A stretch of DNA of 58,723 bases from Chitinophaga pinensis (GCF_007896845.1 NZ_VOHS01000036.1:1-58723); one strand, 5' to 3'. Positions 1 through 9,091 are shown, counted from the first letter of the stretch. Notes: generated by a model not told the origin, from the sequence alone. Made by a program: numbers and translations.

Positions 1-2
1 AA

Positions 3-1985
3 GTTGTTTTTTTAACAGGTGACAATGCTACGCAGTGTTGTGGGTATAAAAAAGGAATGGTAACTGCTAGGCGGATACATCTTAATATTTTGAAAAAGGA
101 TGATCGTGATTTATTATTAATCAGTTCGCAAATTTTCCGGGATGGAAAACGACTATTCCTGCTCTAGCACAGTGGAAGTTCAAATACTAAAAAAGAATCC
201 AGTAGTTTTAGTAGATGTTTGGAATTATAAAGATAAATGGTTGCAGTACGATCAACTAAATGGGATGGCGACTTCAGATTCAGAAATTTCACTTGACATA
301 GAAACTTCTACTTGCGCATGGCTACAAACGCCAGGAGAAAGTGGAATGCTTGCGATTGATGATGAGTTGAGTGACGAATGGATTAAATTTGTATCAACAA
401 AAAACGTTCCTGGTAAACTTAAGGAGGAGGAGTGTTTGGCCATTTCGACAATTACAGGAGAACGTATGCGAATTGATACTGAATTTGTAGCGGCCCCAGG
501 AGGCAGATTTCTGATTTATTTTGATTCACGTATAGATGCATATTGTAGTTATGATTTGGTGAAAAGAGAAAAGTCTGTTCTTACTAAAGATATAAGAACA
601 AATTGGAGAAAAAGTGGTTTTTGGGAGCCAGGAGAGCCCAGAGGCATAGCGGGCTGGTCAAAATCAGGAAAATAGTTTTCATATATGATAGATATGATAT
701 ATGGAAGGTGGATTTAGAAAATAAGAAAAAGGCCGTTAATCTAACAAATTTTTATGGAGCAAGAATAAAGTGCAATTCAATATTATATCAAAATCGTCCT
801 TGTTAGAAGAAGCACAACGGGTATTGTTAATTGGATTTAACCATGAGAATAAAAATAATGGATTTTTAGACTAGATCTGGGAAGATTAAATAAATTAGAT
901 TCACTTAGTATGGGCCCTTATATGTATTGGTATAAAAATTTCATGAATGATATCAATGGTAGTGAAGGTATGCCCCCTATCAAAGCCGAGTATACAGAGG
1001 CTTATATAGTTCAGCGACAGACATCCAGCGAGTCTCCCAATTTCTTTTATACAACAGATTTTAAATCGTTTAAAGCAATAACAAATTGTTATCCTGAAAG
1101 AAACTATAATTGGTTTAGAACTGAACTCCATACATGGAATAGCGAGGATGGAAGAAAGTTAAGTGGGATTTATATAAGCCTGATAATTTTGACTCAACTC
1201 GTCGGTATCCTATCATATTCTATTACTACCTGGTAATGTCTGATGGGCTCAATGTTTATATTAAACCTAAACCATGTGAAGGTGGATTAAATATAGCTTG
1301 GTATGTAAGTAATGGATATTTGGTATTTACGCCAGATATTGTTTATAATCAACATGAGCAAGGAAAAAGCCCGGTAACTGCCGTTGTTTCAGCAGCGAGA
1401 TATCTATCTAAGTTGCATTTTGTGGATAGTAGTAAAATGGGATTGCAAGGATTTAGTATTGGTGGTTATGAAACCAATCTTTTGGTGACAAAAACTAATC
1501 TATTTGCAGCAGCTGCATCTTCGGCGGGATGTACCAATTTAGTCAGTGCTTATGGTAACCTTGATGGAACAGATATGAGGAATGGTCTTGAGGTTTCTTG
1601 GGGTATATTTGGTATTGGTGCATCTCTGTGGGATAGTACTAAAGTGTATATAGAAAATTCTCCTCTATTTGGGTTGTCAGATGTGAAAACTCCTTTGTTA
1701 ATTATGCACAACAAGAATGATGGAGCCGTCCCTTTTTCGCAATCTCTTGAGTTGTTTCTAGGATTAAGGCGATTGGGAAAAAAGGTTTGGATGCTACAGT
1801 ATGACGATGGCCATCATGGACTGTTTGGAGAATCAGCTCTCGATTTTGATATAAGGCTACAACAGTTTTATGCTTATTATTTAAAAGGATCGTTGCCCCC
1901 AAATTGGATGGTTTCAGGGATTCCGGCTCGCAACAAAGGAATAGATAGAGGGCTTTTGTTGGATAGCTCAGGAGTGATGCCTTAA
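3..1985 (+). pseudogene. S9-family (prolyl oligopeptidase-like) serine peptidase, 5'-partial and frameshifted
   Basis: The gene enters from the left edge and is readable only by joining several frames. The middle part carries a VDVWNYKD-like stretch near 215-235, typical of the propeller domain of Bacteroidota S9 peptidases. The last block (1236-1985) is the alpha/beta-hydrolase catalytic domain: nucleophile elbow GFSIGG near 1455, an Asp in a HNKNDGAVP stretch and a His in DDGHHGLFG, so the Ser-Asp-His triad is complete. Frame changes lie near 160, 660, 800, 870, 1170. All but the first are healed by one added base; the first needs one fewer base or two more. The family usually consists of exported or periplasmic peptidases of about 900 residues; only the C-terminal two thirds are here. 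Family assignment is firm; whether the gene is truly dead is not. Confidence 0.8.
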
Positions 1986-2020
1986 TGAGAATTTGTCATT
2001 AGCAAGACTATATTAGTAGG

Positions 2021-2260
2021 CTATGAAAAGGGTTGTTGCAAGGTGAAATTCTCTTGAAGTTTACATTGTGTAATGTTACAATCAGTCATCCAGTGCTCTG
2101 CTTTTTCGTTTATGGCTGTATAGGGCTGAATAGTTGGAGAAATATAGTCGCTAGTAGTAGAATGGGAAATATGCAAGCTACTTGTAGCTTTAAATGGTAA
2201 TGTGTCATTCACTGCATCAAAACAAGACAAATACAGAAGTAACGCTTTTGTTTCCTGAAT
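2021..2260 (-). pseudogene. Decayed paralog of the small exported protein at 2377-2625
   Basis: Read on the minus strand from 2260, this frame aligns without gaps through the signal-peptide region with the intact neighbour: both share a K...L...F...V...FKAT pattern, then ISPT, PYT and NE. The codon aligned with the neighbour's ATG start is ATT, and an in-frame TAA lies two codons beyond the readable region upstream. The hydrophobic core of the signal peptide has picked up Asp, Asn and Pro. Loss of start codon and damaged signal peptide argue for a dead tandem duplicate. An ATT start cannot be excluded but is rare. Confidence 0.6.
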
Positions 2261-2329
2261 ATCTCTCTCATCTTAGATCAAGCTAAACTTAAAAATGTAT
2301 ATCAATATTTATCCTGTTCGTAAAAAAAA

Positions 2330-2357
2330 CTGCGGAGAATAATATTATTCTCCGCAG
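2330..2357 (-). terminator. Perfect 28-bp palindromic terminator
   Basis: A perfect inverted repeat with 14-base arms (CTGCGGAGAATAAT and its complement), with an A run at 2322-2329 that becomes a U tract on the minus strand. It sits 20 bases past the stop of the 2377-2625 gene, so it terminates that gene and separates it from the decayed copy. Confidence 0.85.
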
Positions 2358-2376
2358 TTATAAAATTTAACCTGGA

Positions 2377-2625
2377 TTATTGAGCTCTGAACAAAGTTGT
2401 TGCAGGGCAAGTGCGTCCAGGAAGTGAAATAGTATAAACTGTAGTCAGCGCAGTGGTACCCAGTCCCTCATTTACAGTTGTATATGGTAAAGAGGTTGGA
2501 GAAATACAACCGCCAGCAGTATAAGAATACAAAGTATGATTAGTCCTTGTAGCTTTAAACGCAAACGCGCCACCAACTAATGCGAACAATGCAACTGCAG
2601 AAAGAACGATTTTTGCTTTCTTCAT
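2377..2625 (-). CDS. Small exported protein of unknown function (DUF6520-like)
   Basis: An 82-residue protein with an N-terminal signal-like segment: MKKAK, then a run of Val, Leu, Ala and Gly ending in FAFKA. The mature part is Thr-rich with two Cys (one in GGCISP, one in GRTCPAT), which could form a disulfide outside the cytoplasm. The start at 2625 was chosen over an upstream ATG eight codons earlier because the purine-rich AAAGGCGAG lies just before it and the signal peptide begins there. The size and leader resemble the DUF6520 family of small Bacteroidota proteins; that link is from memory and tentative. It has its own terminator and a decayed duplicate downstream. Confidence 0.65.
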   Translation of the reverse strand: MKKAKIVLSAVALFALVGGAFAFKATRTNHTLYSYTAGGCISPTSLPYTTVNEGLGTTALTTVYTISLPGRTCPATTLFRAQ

Positions 2626-3110
2626 AACTTTCTCGCCTTTTAAAATCAAAAGGCTAAACTTAGGAAATTTGGATTAACGCCTACTCTCTTCTAATGGTTT
2701 TCGGCTTCCCCATTATTTAACCCCAAAATGAGGTCATATGCCTGATCAGGACAATAAGTTTTATGCGAAATGAAATACCAGATGAACAGGTTTCTCAAAG
2801 TGACATACTAAGCAGTATGCCGGTTATTTTCATTTGGATAATCGTTTACGGGTAACAAGTTATTTTTCATGAATGCCTTCTTTAACAGTAATGGTAGCAT
2901 GATTAATGGTGAGCGACTTCTTCGTTGTCGTCTCTAAATCAAAGATAGCATCATCGGGGCCTCTTTTACTTAGGAATCAGCGGCGGAAACTTTGGAGATC
3001 ATGAATTAAAAAGAGGCGAAAGTGCCATCAGGAAATAGCACTTTCGCCTCGTAAGTCTGGAATAAAAATGGAGAAAGGTAAAAACTACTGCAGCATGTCT
3101 GCAATATGAC
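2626..3110. other. Intergenic stretch with terminator and an orphan peptide-like frame
   Basis: No complete gene is visible. The right end holds the terminator of the DUF4261 gene. On the minus strand, about 2976 down to 2860, there is a short stop-bounded frame of about 38 codons without a start codon that reads like the end of a protein (ends KEGIHEK). It may be a gene remnant or chance. The rest, next to the small exported protein, is presumably its promoter region. Confidence 0.4.
3013..3050 (-). terminator. Rho-independent terminator of the DUF4261 gene
   Basis: Arms GAGGCGAAAGTGC (3013-3025) and GCACTTTCGCCTC (3038-3050) form a perfect 13-bp stem with a 12-base loop. An A run at 3008-3012 gives the U tract on the minus strand. 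It lies about 60 bases past the stop at 3111. Confidence 0.8.
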
Positions 3111-3905
3111 TTAAGAAAAACTGATTACCTCCCTGTCAGGAGCTACCAGAGACATAGAACGCTGACAAGTCAGTTTTGAGCCCGGTGTCGGCCCTTCGAT
3201 CGTATCCCCATCCTGAATGACGTCTCCTTTATCAAAGGCGTAATACGCAAGATTCCAGAGCAGTGTTGCTACGGATGATGGATTTTCGTTGGCAAAGCGG
3301 ATCTCAAAGTCCGGCAGACCGAAAGTATGCAGTCCGATGGTGTCCATGAGCATCTCTTTGTTGGTAGAATTGGAGATATTGAAGAGACGGACATTCACAA
3401 CGGTATCCAACAGACCTTGTTGCTCGAATATCTGGTTGGGAGGAAGCATTTTCTCGGCTGGAAGAGAATAAACGACGTCCGGTTGTGTGACGATGATAAC
3501 TGCTTTTAAGAAGTTCGTAAACAGCTCATGTCTGGCTTTATAAGGTAATTGCCGGGTCATGAGGTCATTGATGAGTAATTCGTGCCGGCAACCTGCGGTT
3601 ACCTCCGCAGCGGCGGACCAATGCCAGTTTTGTTGTAAAACCTGCTCCGGTATCAGACCGAGTCTGGTGACCGGCATAATGGCACATTGGGCGTGTACGG
3701 TGATGTCAGATAACTCAACTGGCAGATTCGGGAAGGTAAATAACATATTTCCTGTGTTTTCCACAGCGGGATAGGATTTTTGTAGCTCTTCCAGGATCCG
3801 GGCGTGATGAATGACGGGTTGTTGCTTAAACAACAAACGGCAACCGAGCATGGCAGGCATATTGGCTACCGCCATAGGCGATTCAGGTGTGTTCGGAAAA
3901 TTCAT
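3111..3905 (-). CDS. DUF4261 domain protein
   Basis: A 264-residue soluble protein with no signal peptide or membrane segment. The C-terminal half holds the pattern typical of DUF4261: a DTIGLHTFGLPDFEIRF block (about 190-206), followed by a helix-rich WNLAYYAFDKGD stretch and a basic end. DUF4261 proteins are widespread in bacteria and of unknown role. The gene runs opposite to its right-hand neighbour at 3981, sharing a 75-base divergent promoter region, and ends in its own strong terminator, so it is probably monocistronic. Confidence 0.75.
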   Translation of the reverse strand: MNFPNTPESPMAVANMPAMLGCRLLFKQQPVIHHARILEELQKSYPAVENTGNMLFTFPNLPVELSDITVHAQCAIMPVTRLGLIPEQVLQQNWHWSAAAEVTAGCRHELLINDLMTRQLPYKARHELFTNFLKAVIIVTQPDVVYSLPAEKMLPPNQIFEQQGLLDTVVNVRLFNISNSTNKEMLMDTIGLHTFGLPDFEIRFANENPSSVATLLWNLAYYAFDKGDVIQDGDTIEGPTPGSKLTCQRSMSLVAPDREVISFS

Positions 3906-3980
3906 AGGCGACTAAATTAATAAGATCTTGTCACGTTTTTTATTTCCCGGCTGTCTTAATATCAACAAAAGATAATTTAT

Positions 3981-4280
3981 ATGATAGTCGTAAAAGTTAC
4001 TTACACCGTAAAAGACAGCTTTGTAGCGCAGAACAAACAGAATATCAACACTTTCCTGCAGGATTTTAAGAAATTGGCAGGTGAGTTCCGGTATACCGTC
4101 TATAGCAAAGACAATACCTTTATCCACCTGTCTCATTTTAAAGATCAGGAGATCCAGACCGCCGTACTGGATGTACCCTCTTTTAAGGCGTTTCAGGCAG
4201 CCAGAGATGCCAGCGGACTCATAGGAGCACATCACCTCGAGGTACTGGATCTGGAAGGGACTAATGCCGATATTTTCTAA
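3981..4280 (+). CDS. Small ABM/monooxygenase-like alpha-beta barrel protein
   Basis: A 99-residue protein with no signal peptide. It opens MIVVKVTYTVKDSF, then a helix (NINTFLQDFKK), a strand pair (FRYTVYSKDNTFIHLSHF) and a second helix (SFKAFQAARDASG). This order of one strand, helix, two strands, helix, strand is what antibiotic-biosynthesis-monooxygenase (ABM) type ferredoxin-like proteins show, and those often act as dimers on quinones or small aromatics. No catalytic residue can be named, so function is unproven. It lies 59 bases before the AraC-type regulator and may share a transcript with it. Confidence 0.55.
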   Translation: MIVVKVTYTVKDSFVAQNKQNINTFLQDFKKLAGEFRYTVYSKDNTFIHLSHFKDQEIQTAVLDVPSFKAFQAARDASGLIGAHHLEVLDLEGTNADIF

Positions 4281-4339
4281 TATATTGTGTCGTAGGGAAG
4301 GTTTTGTAAATTAGCAAAGTCCAAAATCCATGACGGCAC

Positions 4340-5281
4340 ATGAGTAAGCATAAACAAATAGACGCACCACCCGTTTTTAATAATCTGGTCGAAAATTATG
4401 ACCACCTCGGACTGCCCGTCGAGTTGATAGATCCTAAAAATGACTTTACCATTCATAAACTGAATGATATTCACCACGAGCTGCCGTACAAATCCCCGGT
4501 TTACAGGGCGAATTTCTATTCCTTCCTGTTCGTAAAGAACGGACATGGAAAGTATACCACCGACGAACTGGAATTTAGTACGGAGCCCGGGACTATCTAT
4601 TTCACTAACCCCGGACATTACAAATCCTTCGAGTGGACCAGCCTCGAAGAAGTTTTCCTTGTCACCATGAGCGAGTCCTTCCTGAAAGAAAACGTCCATG
4701 CAAATATCTTCGAGGAATTCCCCTTCCTGCTGGCAGAAACAGTCCCCCCAAGGGTGCTGAAACCCGAAGTATATGCCGAAATCGAACCGCTATACCAGCA
4801 GATCTATAAAGAGTACTTCTCCTCCTCTCCCTATAAGAATAAAATGATGGGAAACCTCTTCGTAGTGATCCTGCTGAAAATAAAAGAATACTTCTGGGAG
4901 GATTATAACCCCATATATGAAGGTAACAGAAGCTCACAGATCGTCAAGACGTTTAAACGTACGCTGGAAAAGCATTACCGCGAACTTAGCACCGGCAAGG
5001 CTACCAAAGTCTTCCGGTCACAGGATTATGCTGCCGAACAAAACCTCCATCCCAGCTATCTCAATAACGTGATCAAAGCCAAAACGGGTAAGTCCGTCAC
5101 CACATGGATCACAGATAAGACAATTACCGAAGCCAAGTCGATGCTGCAAAATTCCACTACACCCATCAAACAGATTGCAGATCAGCTGGGCTTTGCAGAA
5201 TCAGCTCATTTCAGTAATTATTTTAAGAAATACACCGACATCACCCCCGTATTATATAGAAAACAACTCTCCAAAGGCTGA
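4340..5281 (+). CDS. AraC-family transcriptional regulator
   Basis: A 313-residue protein. The first 180 residues form a cupin-like sensing domain (FYSFLFVKNGHGKYTTDELE, then GTIYFTNPGHYKSFEW). The last 100 hold the double helix-turn-helix of AraC/XylS proteins: LHPSYLNNVIKAKTGKS for the first reader and IKQIADQLGFAESAHFSNYF for the second, ending in ITPVLYRKQL. Such proteins bind DNA and respond to a small ligand held by the cupin. It stands 100 bases before two short-chain dehydrogenases on the same strand, a common arrangement in which the regulator controls the oxidoreductases. The ligand is unknown. Confidence 0.9.
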   Translation: MSKHKQIDAPPVFNNLVENYDHLGLPVELIDPKNDFTIHKLNDIHHELPYKSPVYRANFYSFLFVKNGHGKYTTDELEFSTEPGTIYFTNPGHYKSFEWTSLEEVFLVTMSESFLKENVHANIFEEFPFLLAETVPPRVLKPEVYAEIEPLYQQIYKEYFSSSPYKNKMMGNLFVVILLKIKEYFWEDYNPIYEGNRSSQIVKTFKRTLEKHYRELSTGKATKVFRSQDYAAEQNLHPSYLNNVIKAKTGKSVTTWITDKTITEAKSMLQNSTTPIKQIADQLGFAESAHFSNYFKKYTDITPVLYRKQLSKG

Positions 5282-5380
5282 CCTTAGTTTTTTACAACTA
5301 ATAGTATAAAACTTGTATTTTTTTGGCGTGCTTATGTTTCACCTTTGTTATGTCAACAACGACAATAAAAACAAAGAAAC

Positions 5381-6121
5381 ATGAACACACTAAACGAAAA
5401 AGTAATCTTAGTAACAGGCGCTTCAAGAGGTATTGGTGCTACAATCGCAGCTAAACTGGCATCAGAAGGTGCAAAGGTAATTGTTAACTATGCCGGTAAT
5501 AAAGACGCCGCAGAACAGTTAGTGAATGACATCAGACAAAATGGTGGAGACGCCATCGCCTTACAGGCTGACGTTAGTAAAGGCAGCGATGTAAAGCAAT
5601 TATTTGATGATGCGATTGCACACTATGGTAGAATTGATGTACTGGTGAACAATGCCGGTATTATGATCAATAAACTGCTGAAAGATACTACTGACGAAGA
5701 CTTCGACCGTATCTTTAATATTAACGTAAAAGGTACTTTTAATACTTTGCGTGAAGCCGCTACCAAACTGGCTGACAAAGGATCCATCATCAACTTCTCT
5801 ACTTCAGTTAACCGTATCATGTTGCCTACATACGCCACCTATGTAGCCACAAAATCAGCTGTAGAACAACTCACCCGCGTATTCGCAAAAGAAATCGGCC
5901 CAAGAGGTATCAATGTGAACTCAGTATCTCCCGGCCCTACTAATACCGAACTATTCACCACAGGTAAGTCTGATGAAGTGATAGCCCGTCTTGCCTCACT
6001 GTCAGCGTTCAACCGTATCGGTGAACCAAACGATATTGCTGAAGTAGTTGCCTTCCTCGCCAGCGATGCTGCCAAATGGATCTCCGCACAGAATATCGGT
6101 GTAAACGGCGCTATGGCTTAA
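5381..6121 (+). CDS. Short-chain dehydrogenase/reductase (SDR), 3-oxoacyl-ACP reductase-like
   Basis: A 246-residue classical SDR. The nucleotide-binding motif TGASRGIG is at 12-19, NNAG at 90-93, and the catalytic pair Tyr154-xxx-Lys158 lies in YATYVATKSA, with Ser near 141. The absence of an acidic residue after the second strand (VNYAGN) fits preference for NADP(H), as in FabG-like enzymes. It is a cytosolic oxidoreductase acting on an alcohol or ketone; the substrate cannot be read from sequence. It is first of a gene run with a second SDR 46 bases downstream and lies behind an AraC-type regulator. Confidence 0.9.
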   Translation: MNTLNEKVILVTGASRGIGATIAAKLASEGAKVIVNYAGNKDAAEQLVNDIRQNGGDAIALQADVSKGSDVKQLFDDAIAHYGRIDVLVNNAGIMINKLLKDTTDEDFDRIFNINVKGTFNTLREAATKLADKGSIINFSTSVNRIMLPTYATYVATKSAVEQLTRVFAKEIGPRGINVNSVSPGPTNTELFTTGKSDEVIARLASLSAFNRIGEPNDIAEVVAFLASDAAKWISAQNIGVNGAMA

Positions 6122-6167
6122 TAAGCGCACCATCTCATTTCTTCAATCATTTAATCAAGTGTCAATC

Positions 6168-6920
6168 ATGAATAGCTTAAAGAATAAAGTAGCAGTAGTT
6201 ACAGGATCAGCAAGAGGATTAGGTAAAGCCATCGCAGAACGTTATGCCGCACTTGGCGCCGACATAGTAGTGAATTACTCAAGAGATAAAGCCTCCGCCG
6301 ACGAAGTAGTAGGTAATATTAAAGCCATGGGCGGAAGGGTAATCGCTGTACAGGCAGATGTAAGCAAAGTAGCAGATATCGAACGCCTGTTCAATGAAGC
6401 AAAAGCCGCCTTCGGCAAAATTGATATCGTAGTGGCAAATGCCGGTATCGAACTGGTAGAAACACCAGTAACAGATTTTACGGAAGAACAGTTTGATCGC
6501 GTATTCTCCATCAACACCAAAGGTTCTTATTTCACCATGCAACAGGCTGCCAGACAGGTAGAAGACAATGGCCGTATCATTTACGTGGCCTCCAGTACAA
6601 CCTCCTTCCCCGTGCCAGGTATGGCGGTATATGGTGGTAGTAAAACCACTCCGCGTTACATGGTCGATGTACTGTCAAAGGAAATCGGTCATAGAGGCGT
6701 AACAGTGAACTCTATCATCCCTTTCGCTGTTGATCATTCTGGTATATTCGCAGATCCTGCAGCATACCCTGAGCTGAGAAAACAATTACTGGATAGTTGT
6801 CCGATGGGCCGTCTGGCTGAAGTAGAAGATGTTGCCAATATCGCAGAATTCTTCGCAAGCGATATGTCTTCATTTGTTTCCGGTCAGCATTTGCTGGTAA
6901 ATGGTGGTGCTACAAACTAA
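6168..6920 (+). CDS. Second short-chain dehydrogenase/reductase (SDR)
   Basis: A 250-residue classical SDR related to its upstream neighbour but clearly diverged. TGSARGLG is at 12-19, NAG at 91-93, catalytic Ser around 142-143 and Tyr155-xxx-Lys159 in VYGGSKTT. ATG at 6168 is preferred over an in-frame GTG three codons upstream because the protein then begins right before the first strand, as in the neighbour. Two adjacent SDRs in one transcript suggest successive steps on the same compound, or subfunctionalised duplicates; this is inference. Confidence 0.88.
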   Translation: MNSLKNKVAVVTGSARGLGKAIAERYAALGADIVVNYSRDKASADEVVGNIKAMGGRVIAVQADVSKVADIERLFNEAKAAFGKIDIVVANAGIELVETPVTDFTEEQFDRVFSINTKGSYFTMQQAARQVEDNGRIIYVASSTTSFPVPGMAVYGGSKTTPRYMVDVLSKEIGHRGVTVNSIIPFAVDHSGIFADPAAYPELRKQLLDSCPMGRLAEVEDVANIAEFFASDMSSFVSGQHLLVNGGATN

Positions 6921-6956
6921 GTTCCCCGTGATCTGTTGATGTAAAAAATAGCAACT

Positions 6957-7310
6957 ATGTTCATCAGAATTTTCAACACTGTACTGGTCCTCTTCATCGT
7001 ATGTATGGGTCTCAAACAGGGATGGGCCATGCTGTCCGGCAAACCGGAAATGGCACAGCTGCTCGGCCGCTTTCAATTCAGCCGCACTGCTATCCTGATA
7101 ATGGGTCTTGTTACCTTACTGAGTGTGGTATTGATCCTGTTTCCGGGGACTTTCATGGCAGGCAATTTCCTGATGGCCGCCTCCATCCTGCTGATCATGT
7201 GTTATGAGTTATCATTAAAAGATATAAAAGGCGCAGCAATAGAACTCCCCTTTCTCCTGATGAACCTGGTCGCTATTTTTCTACAGCATCCGTTCGCTAA
7301 AGCAACGTAA
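6957..7310 (+). CDS. Small four-helix membrane protein (DoxX-like size)
   Basis: A 117-residue, very hydrophobic protein with about four membrane segments: near 4-22 (VLVLFIVCMG), 45-65 (ILIMGLVTLLSVVLILF), 70-88 and 95-111 (ELPFLLMNLVAIFL). There is no signal peptidase site and no conserved catalytic motif that I recognise. Length and topology resemble DoxX/DUF-type small inner-membrane proteins. It follows the second SDR by 36 bases and precedes the next gene by 2, so it belongs to the same transcript. Confidence 0.6.
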   Translation: MFIRIFNTVLVLFIVCMGLKQGWAMLSGKPEMAQLLGRFQFSRTAILIMGLVTLLSVVLILFPGTFMAGNFLMAASILLIMCYELSLKDIKGAAIELPFLLMNLVAIFLQHPFAKAT

Positions 7311-7312
7311 TA

Positions 7313-7711
7313 ATGAAAACTTTCCTAAGCATCATCGTGTTTGTAACATTTGCACTGACTACGTTCGCGCAAACAACATCTAAAACAATGAATACTGATA
7401 AATTAACCAACACGACCGTCAGAAAAGCAATAGACGCACTGCAAAGCGCGGATAGCAAAGCGTGGTTCGCATTGTTCACCGCAGACGCAGCCTTATATGA
7501 TGATGGTAATAAAATGAATTTCCGCAGTTTCTTTGAAAAGACATTTGGGCATGAACGTTTCACCAGTATCGATAAGGTAGAGAATAATGGTCTGGACCTC
7601 TATGGCCATTTCCATAGCGATCAGTGGGGCGATTTCAAAACCTATTTTAAGTTCCATATTAACAGTGACGGTAAGATTAACCGACTGGATATCGGACAAG
7701 CCAGCTACTGA
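7313..7711 (+). CDS. Exported NTF2/SnoaL-like protein
   Basis: A 132-residue protein with a clear signal peptide (MKTFLSIIVFVTFALTTFAQ, cut near 20). The mature part has the pattern of a SnoaL/NTF2-like fold: a helix (VRKAIDALQSADSKAWFALF), the TADAALYDDG turn, FRSFFEKTFGHERF, and a beta strand region ending HINSDGKINRLDIGQ. This cone-shaped fold binds small hydrophobic ligands or works as isomerase or cyclase; the activity here is unknown. It is the last gene of the run from the SDR pair and ends 2 bases before the convergent flavin reductase gene. Confidence 0.7.
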   Translation: MKTFLSIIVFVTFALTTFAQTTSKTMNTDKLTNTTVRKAIDALQSADSKAWFALFTADAALYDDGNKMNFRSFFEKTFGHERFTSIDKVENNGLDLYGHFHSDQWGDFKTYFKFHINSDGKINRLDIGQASY

Positions 7712-7713
7712 TC

Positions 7714-8274
7714 TTACAGGTTCTGTGCTTTGAATTTGCCCCGATAAGAAAGATTGCTGCCTGAGATCATAAATGTCGCATCACCTCTGTAGTGCACCGT
7801 CCGGGGATATTTGGGTGAAGTCGCTACATGCGCTTTTACCACTTCAAGAACAAAGAAGTTATACTTTGGTAACAGGTGTTCGTCAATCACCTTACACTCA
7901 AAATTGGCATAGCATTCCTTTATAAGGGGTGCTTTTACCTTTTCAGCCGCTACTGCCGTTAACCCGAATTCACTGAATTTATCTATTTCCGCCCCCGTAC
8001 TATTTCCAATACCTATAATGGTGTCAATCATGTCATATGTCGGAATGTTAATCACACATTCTTTACTCTTTTTGATCAGCTCAAAACTATAATTAGCGGC
8101 TGTAATCATACAACCAATCATGGAAGGTGAAAACTCCATCACCGTATGCCAGCCCATCGTCATGATATTCGTTGCACCTTTCCAGTGAGAGCTGACCAAT
8201 ACCGTAGGCCCCGGCTCCAGATACCGCCGGATCTCCGCAACAGGCAGATCTTTTTTTCTATATGCTCTTTTCAT
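7714..8274 (-). CDS. Flavin reductase-like FMN-binding split-barrel protein
   Basis: A 186-residue soluble protein of the flavin reductase-like family. Typical features are the opening EPGPTVLVSS, the block NIMTMGWHTVMEFSPSM (about 36-52) and the ITAANYSFELI and ECVINIP segments that line the FMN site. Such proteins reduce flavin with NAD(P)H or bind FMN in a split barrel as a partner of monooxygenases. It is convergent with the SDR transcript and divergent from the peroxiredoxin-like gene at 8429. No partner monooxygenase is visible except possibly the small ABM-like protein. Confidence 0.8.
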   Translation of the reverse strand: MKRAYRKKDLPVAEIRRYLEPGPTVLVSSHWKGATNIMTMGWHTVMEFSPSMIGCMITAANYSFELIKKSKECVINIPTYDMIDTIIGIGNSTGAEIDKFSEFGLTAVAAEKVKAPLIKECYANFECKVIDEHLLPKYNFFVLEVVKAHVATSPKYPRTVHYRGDATFMISGSNLSYRGKFKAQNL

Positions 8275-8428
8275 ATTCCAAAAGTTATCAGATAGTTATA
8301 GGCTGATTGCACACTTTATCACACAATTACCAGACCAGTGTCATCGTGTGCGCTGATGCCAGTCATCATTCCCGCAGCTGACAGCGCCTACTTTCGCATT
8401 GTCATTATTTCACAATCAACCCACGAAC

Positions 8429-8956
8429 ATGAAACAGGTAAAATTTCTACTAACCCTTGCCCTGGTGTTTGCCGCCAATGTAATGTACGCACAGTCTTCC
8501 CTGAAAGCAGGAGACAAACTGCCCTTGTTTGTGCTGAAAGATCAGGATGGAAATGATTTCGTGGTGAGTGAATATATTGGCAAACATAAACTGGTGATCT
8601 TTTTTTACCATAAAGATGATAGTGAAATGGCTGTAAAAGAAGTCTGCGCCTTCAGAGACAGCTATGCTGATTTCAAAGCTGCGAATGCCATGATCATCGG
8701 AATTGGTTCCGGCAGTATAGAAAGTCATAAGGCATTTCAGGAAGAACATCGGCTGCCGTATGTGCTGCTGAGTGATCCTCAGAATGAAGCCCTGCGCTTG
8801 TTTGGTACGAAAGCAGGTTTCTTTCATGATATGAGAGAAACATTCATTACTGACCTTGCCGGTAATATCACATATAGTTACCGTGGTCATTTTAAAAGAG
8901 GAGATATCTACTCTGAGAAAGTGCTGAGTTTCCTCAGAACTGACGGAGTCAACTAA
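8429..8956 (+). CDS. Exported peroxiredoxin-like (AhpC/TSA, BCP-type) protein lacking the peroxidatic Cys
   Basis: A 175-residue thioredoxin-fold protein with a signal peptide (MKQVKFLLTLALVFAANVMY, cut near AQ at 21-22). It follows bacterioferritin-comigratory-protein type peroxiredoxins: GDKLPLFVLKDQDG, then FFYHKDD. In that family KDD is followed by TPGCTKEAC; here it reads SEMAVKEVC, so the peroxidatic Cys position is Ala68, while the second (resolving) Cys73 remains and is the only Cys after the leader. Classical peroxidase chemistry is therefore unlikely. Start at 8429 was chosen because the signal peptide begins there; the earlier TTG would bury it. Confidence 0.8.
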   Translation: MKQVKFLLTLALVFAANVMYAQSSLKAGDKLPLFVLKDQDGNDFVVSEYIGKHKLVIFFYHKDDSEMAVKEVCAFRDSYADFKAANAMIIGIGSGSIESHKAFQEEHRLPYVLLSDPQNEALRLFGTKAGFFHDMRETFITDLAGNITYSYRGHFKRGDIYSEKVLSFLRTDGVN

Positions 8957-9057
8957 TAACTACCTATCCTATACCCTATACATCTCTGCTATTGTGAAAG
9001 ACCGCTAAGTAATTCCTGTGAGAAAAAAATAAGGTCGATTAACAAAAAAAGCAGGCT

Positions 9058-9091
9058 CCCCGGGCATATTCATCCCGGGGATTTCTTTTTT
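9058..9091 (+). terminator. Rho-independent terminator
   Basis: CCCCGGG (9058-9064), a 9-base loop and CCCGGGG (9074-9080), followed by a T-rich tract (ATTTCTTTTTTTT). It lies about 100 bases after the peroxiredoxin-like gene and ends its transcript. Confidence 0.8.

Noticed and set aside
5313..5347. Promoter before the first SDR gene (TTTG and CACCTTTG)
   Set aside because: The second box departs from TAnnTTTG and the spacing (14 or 24) is wrong, so it is not listed as a feature.
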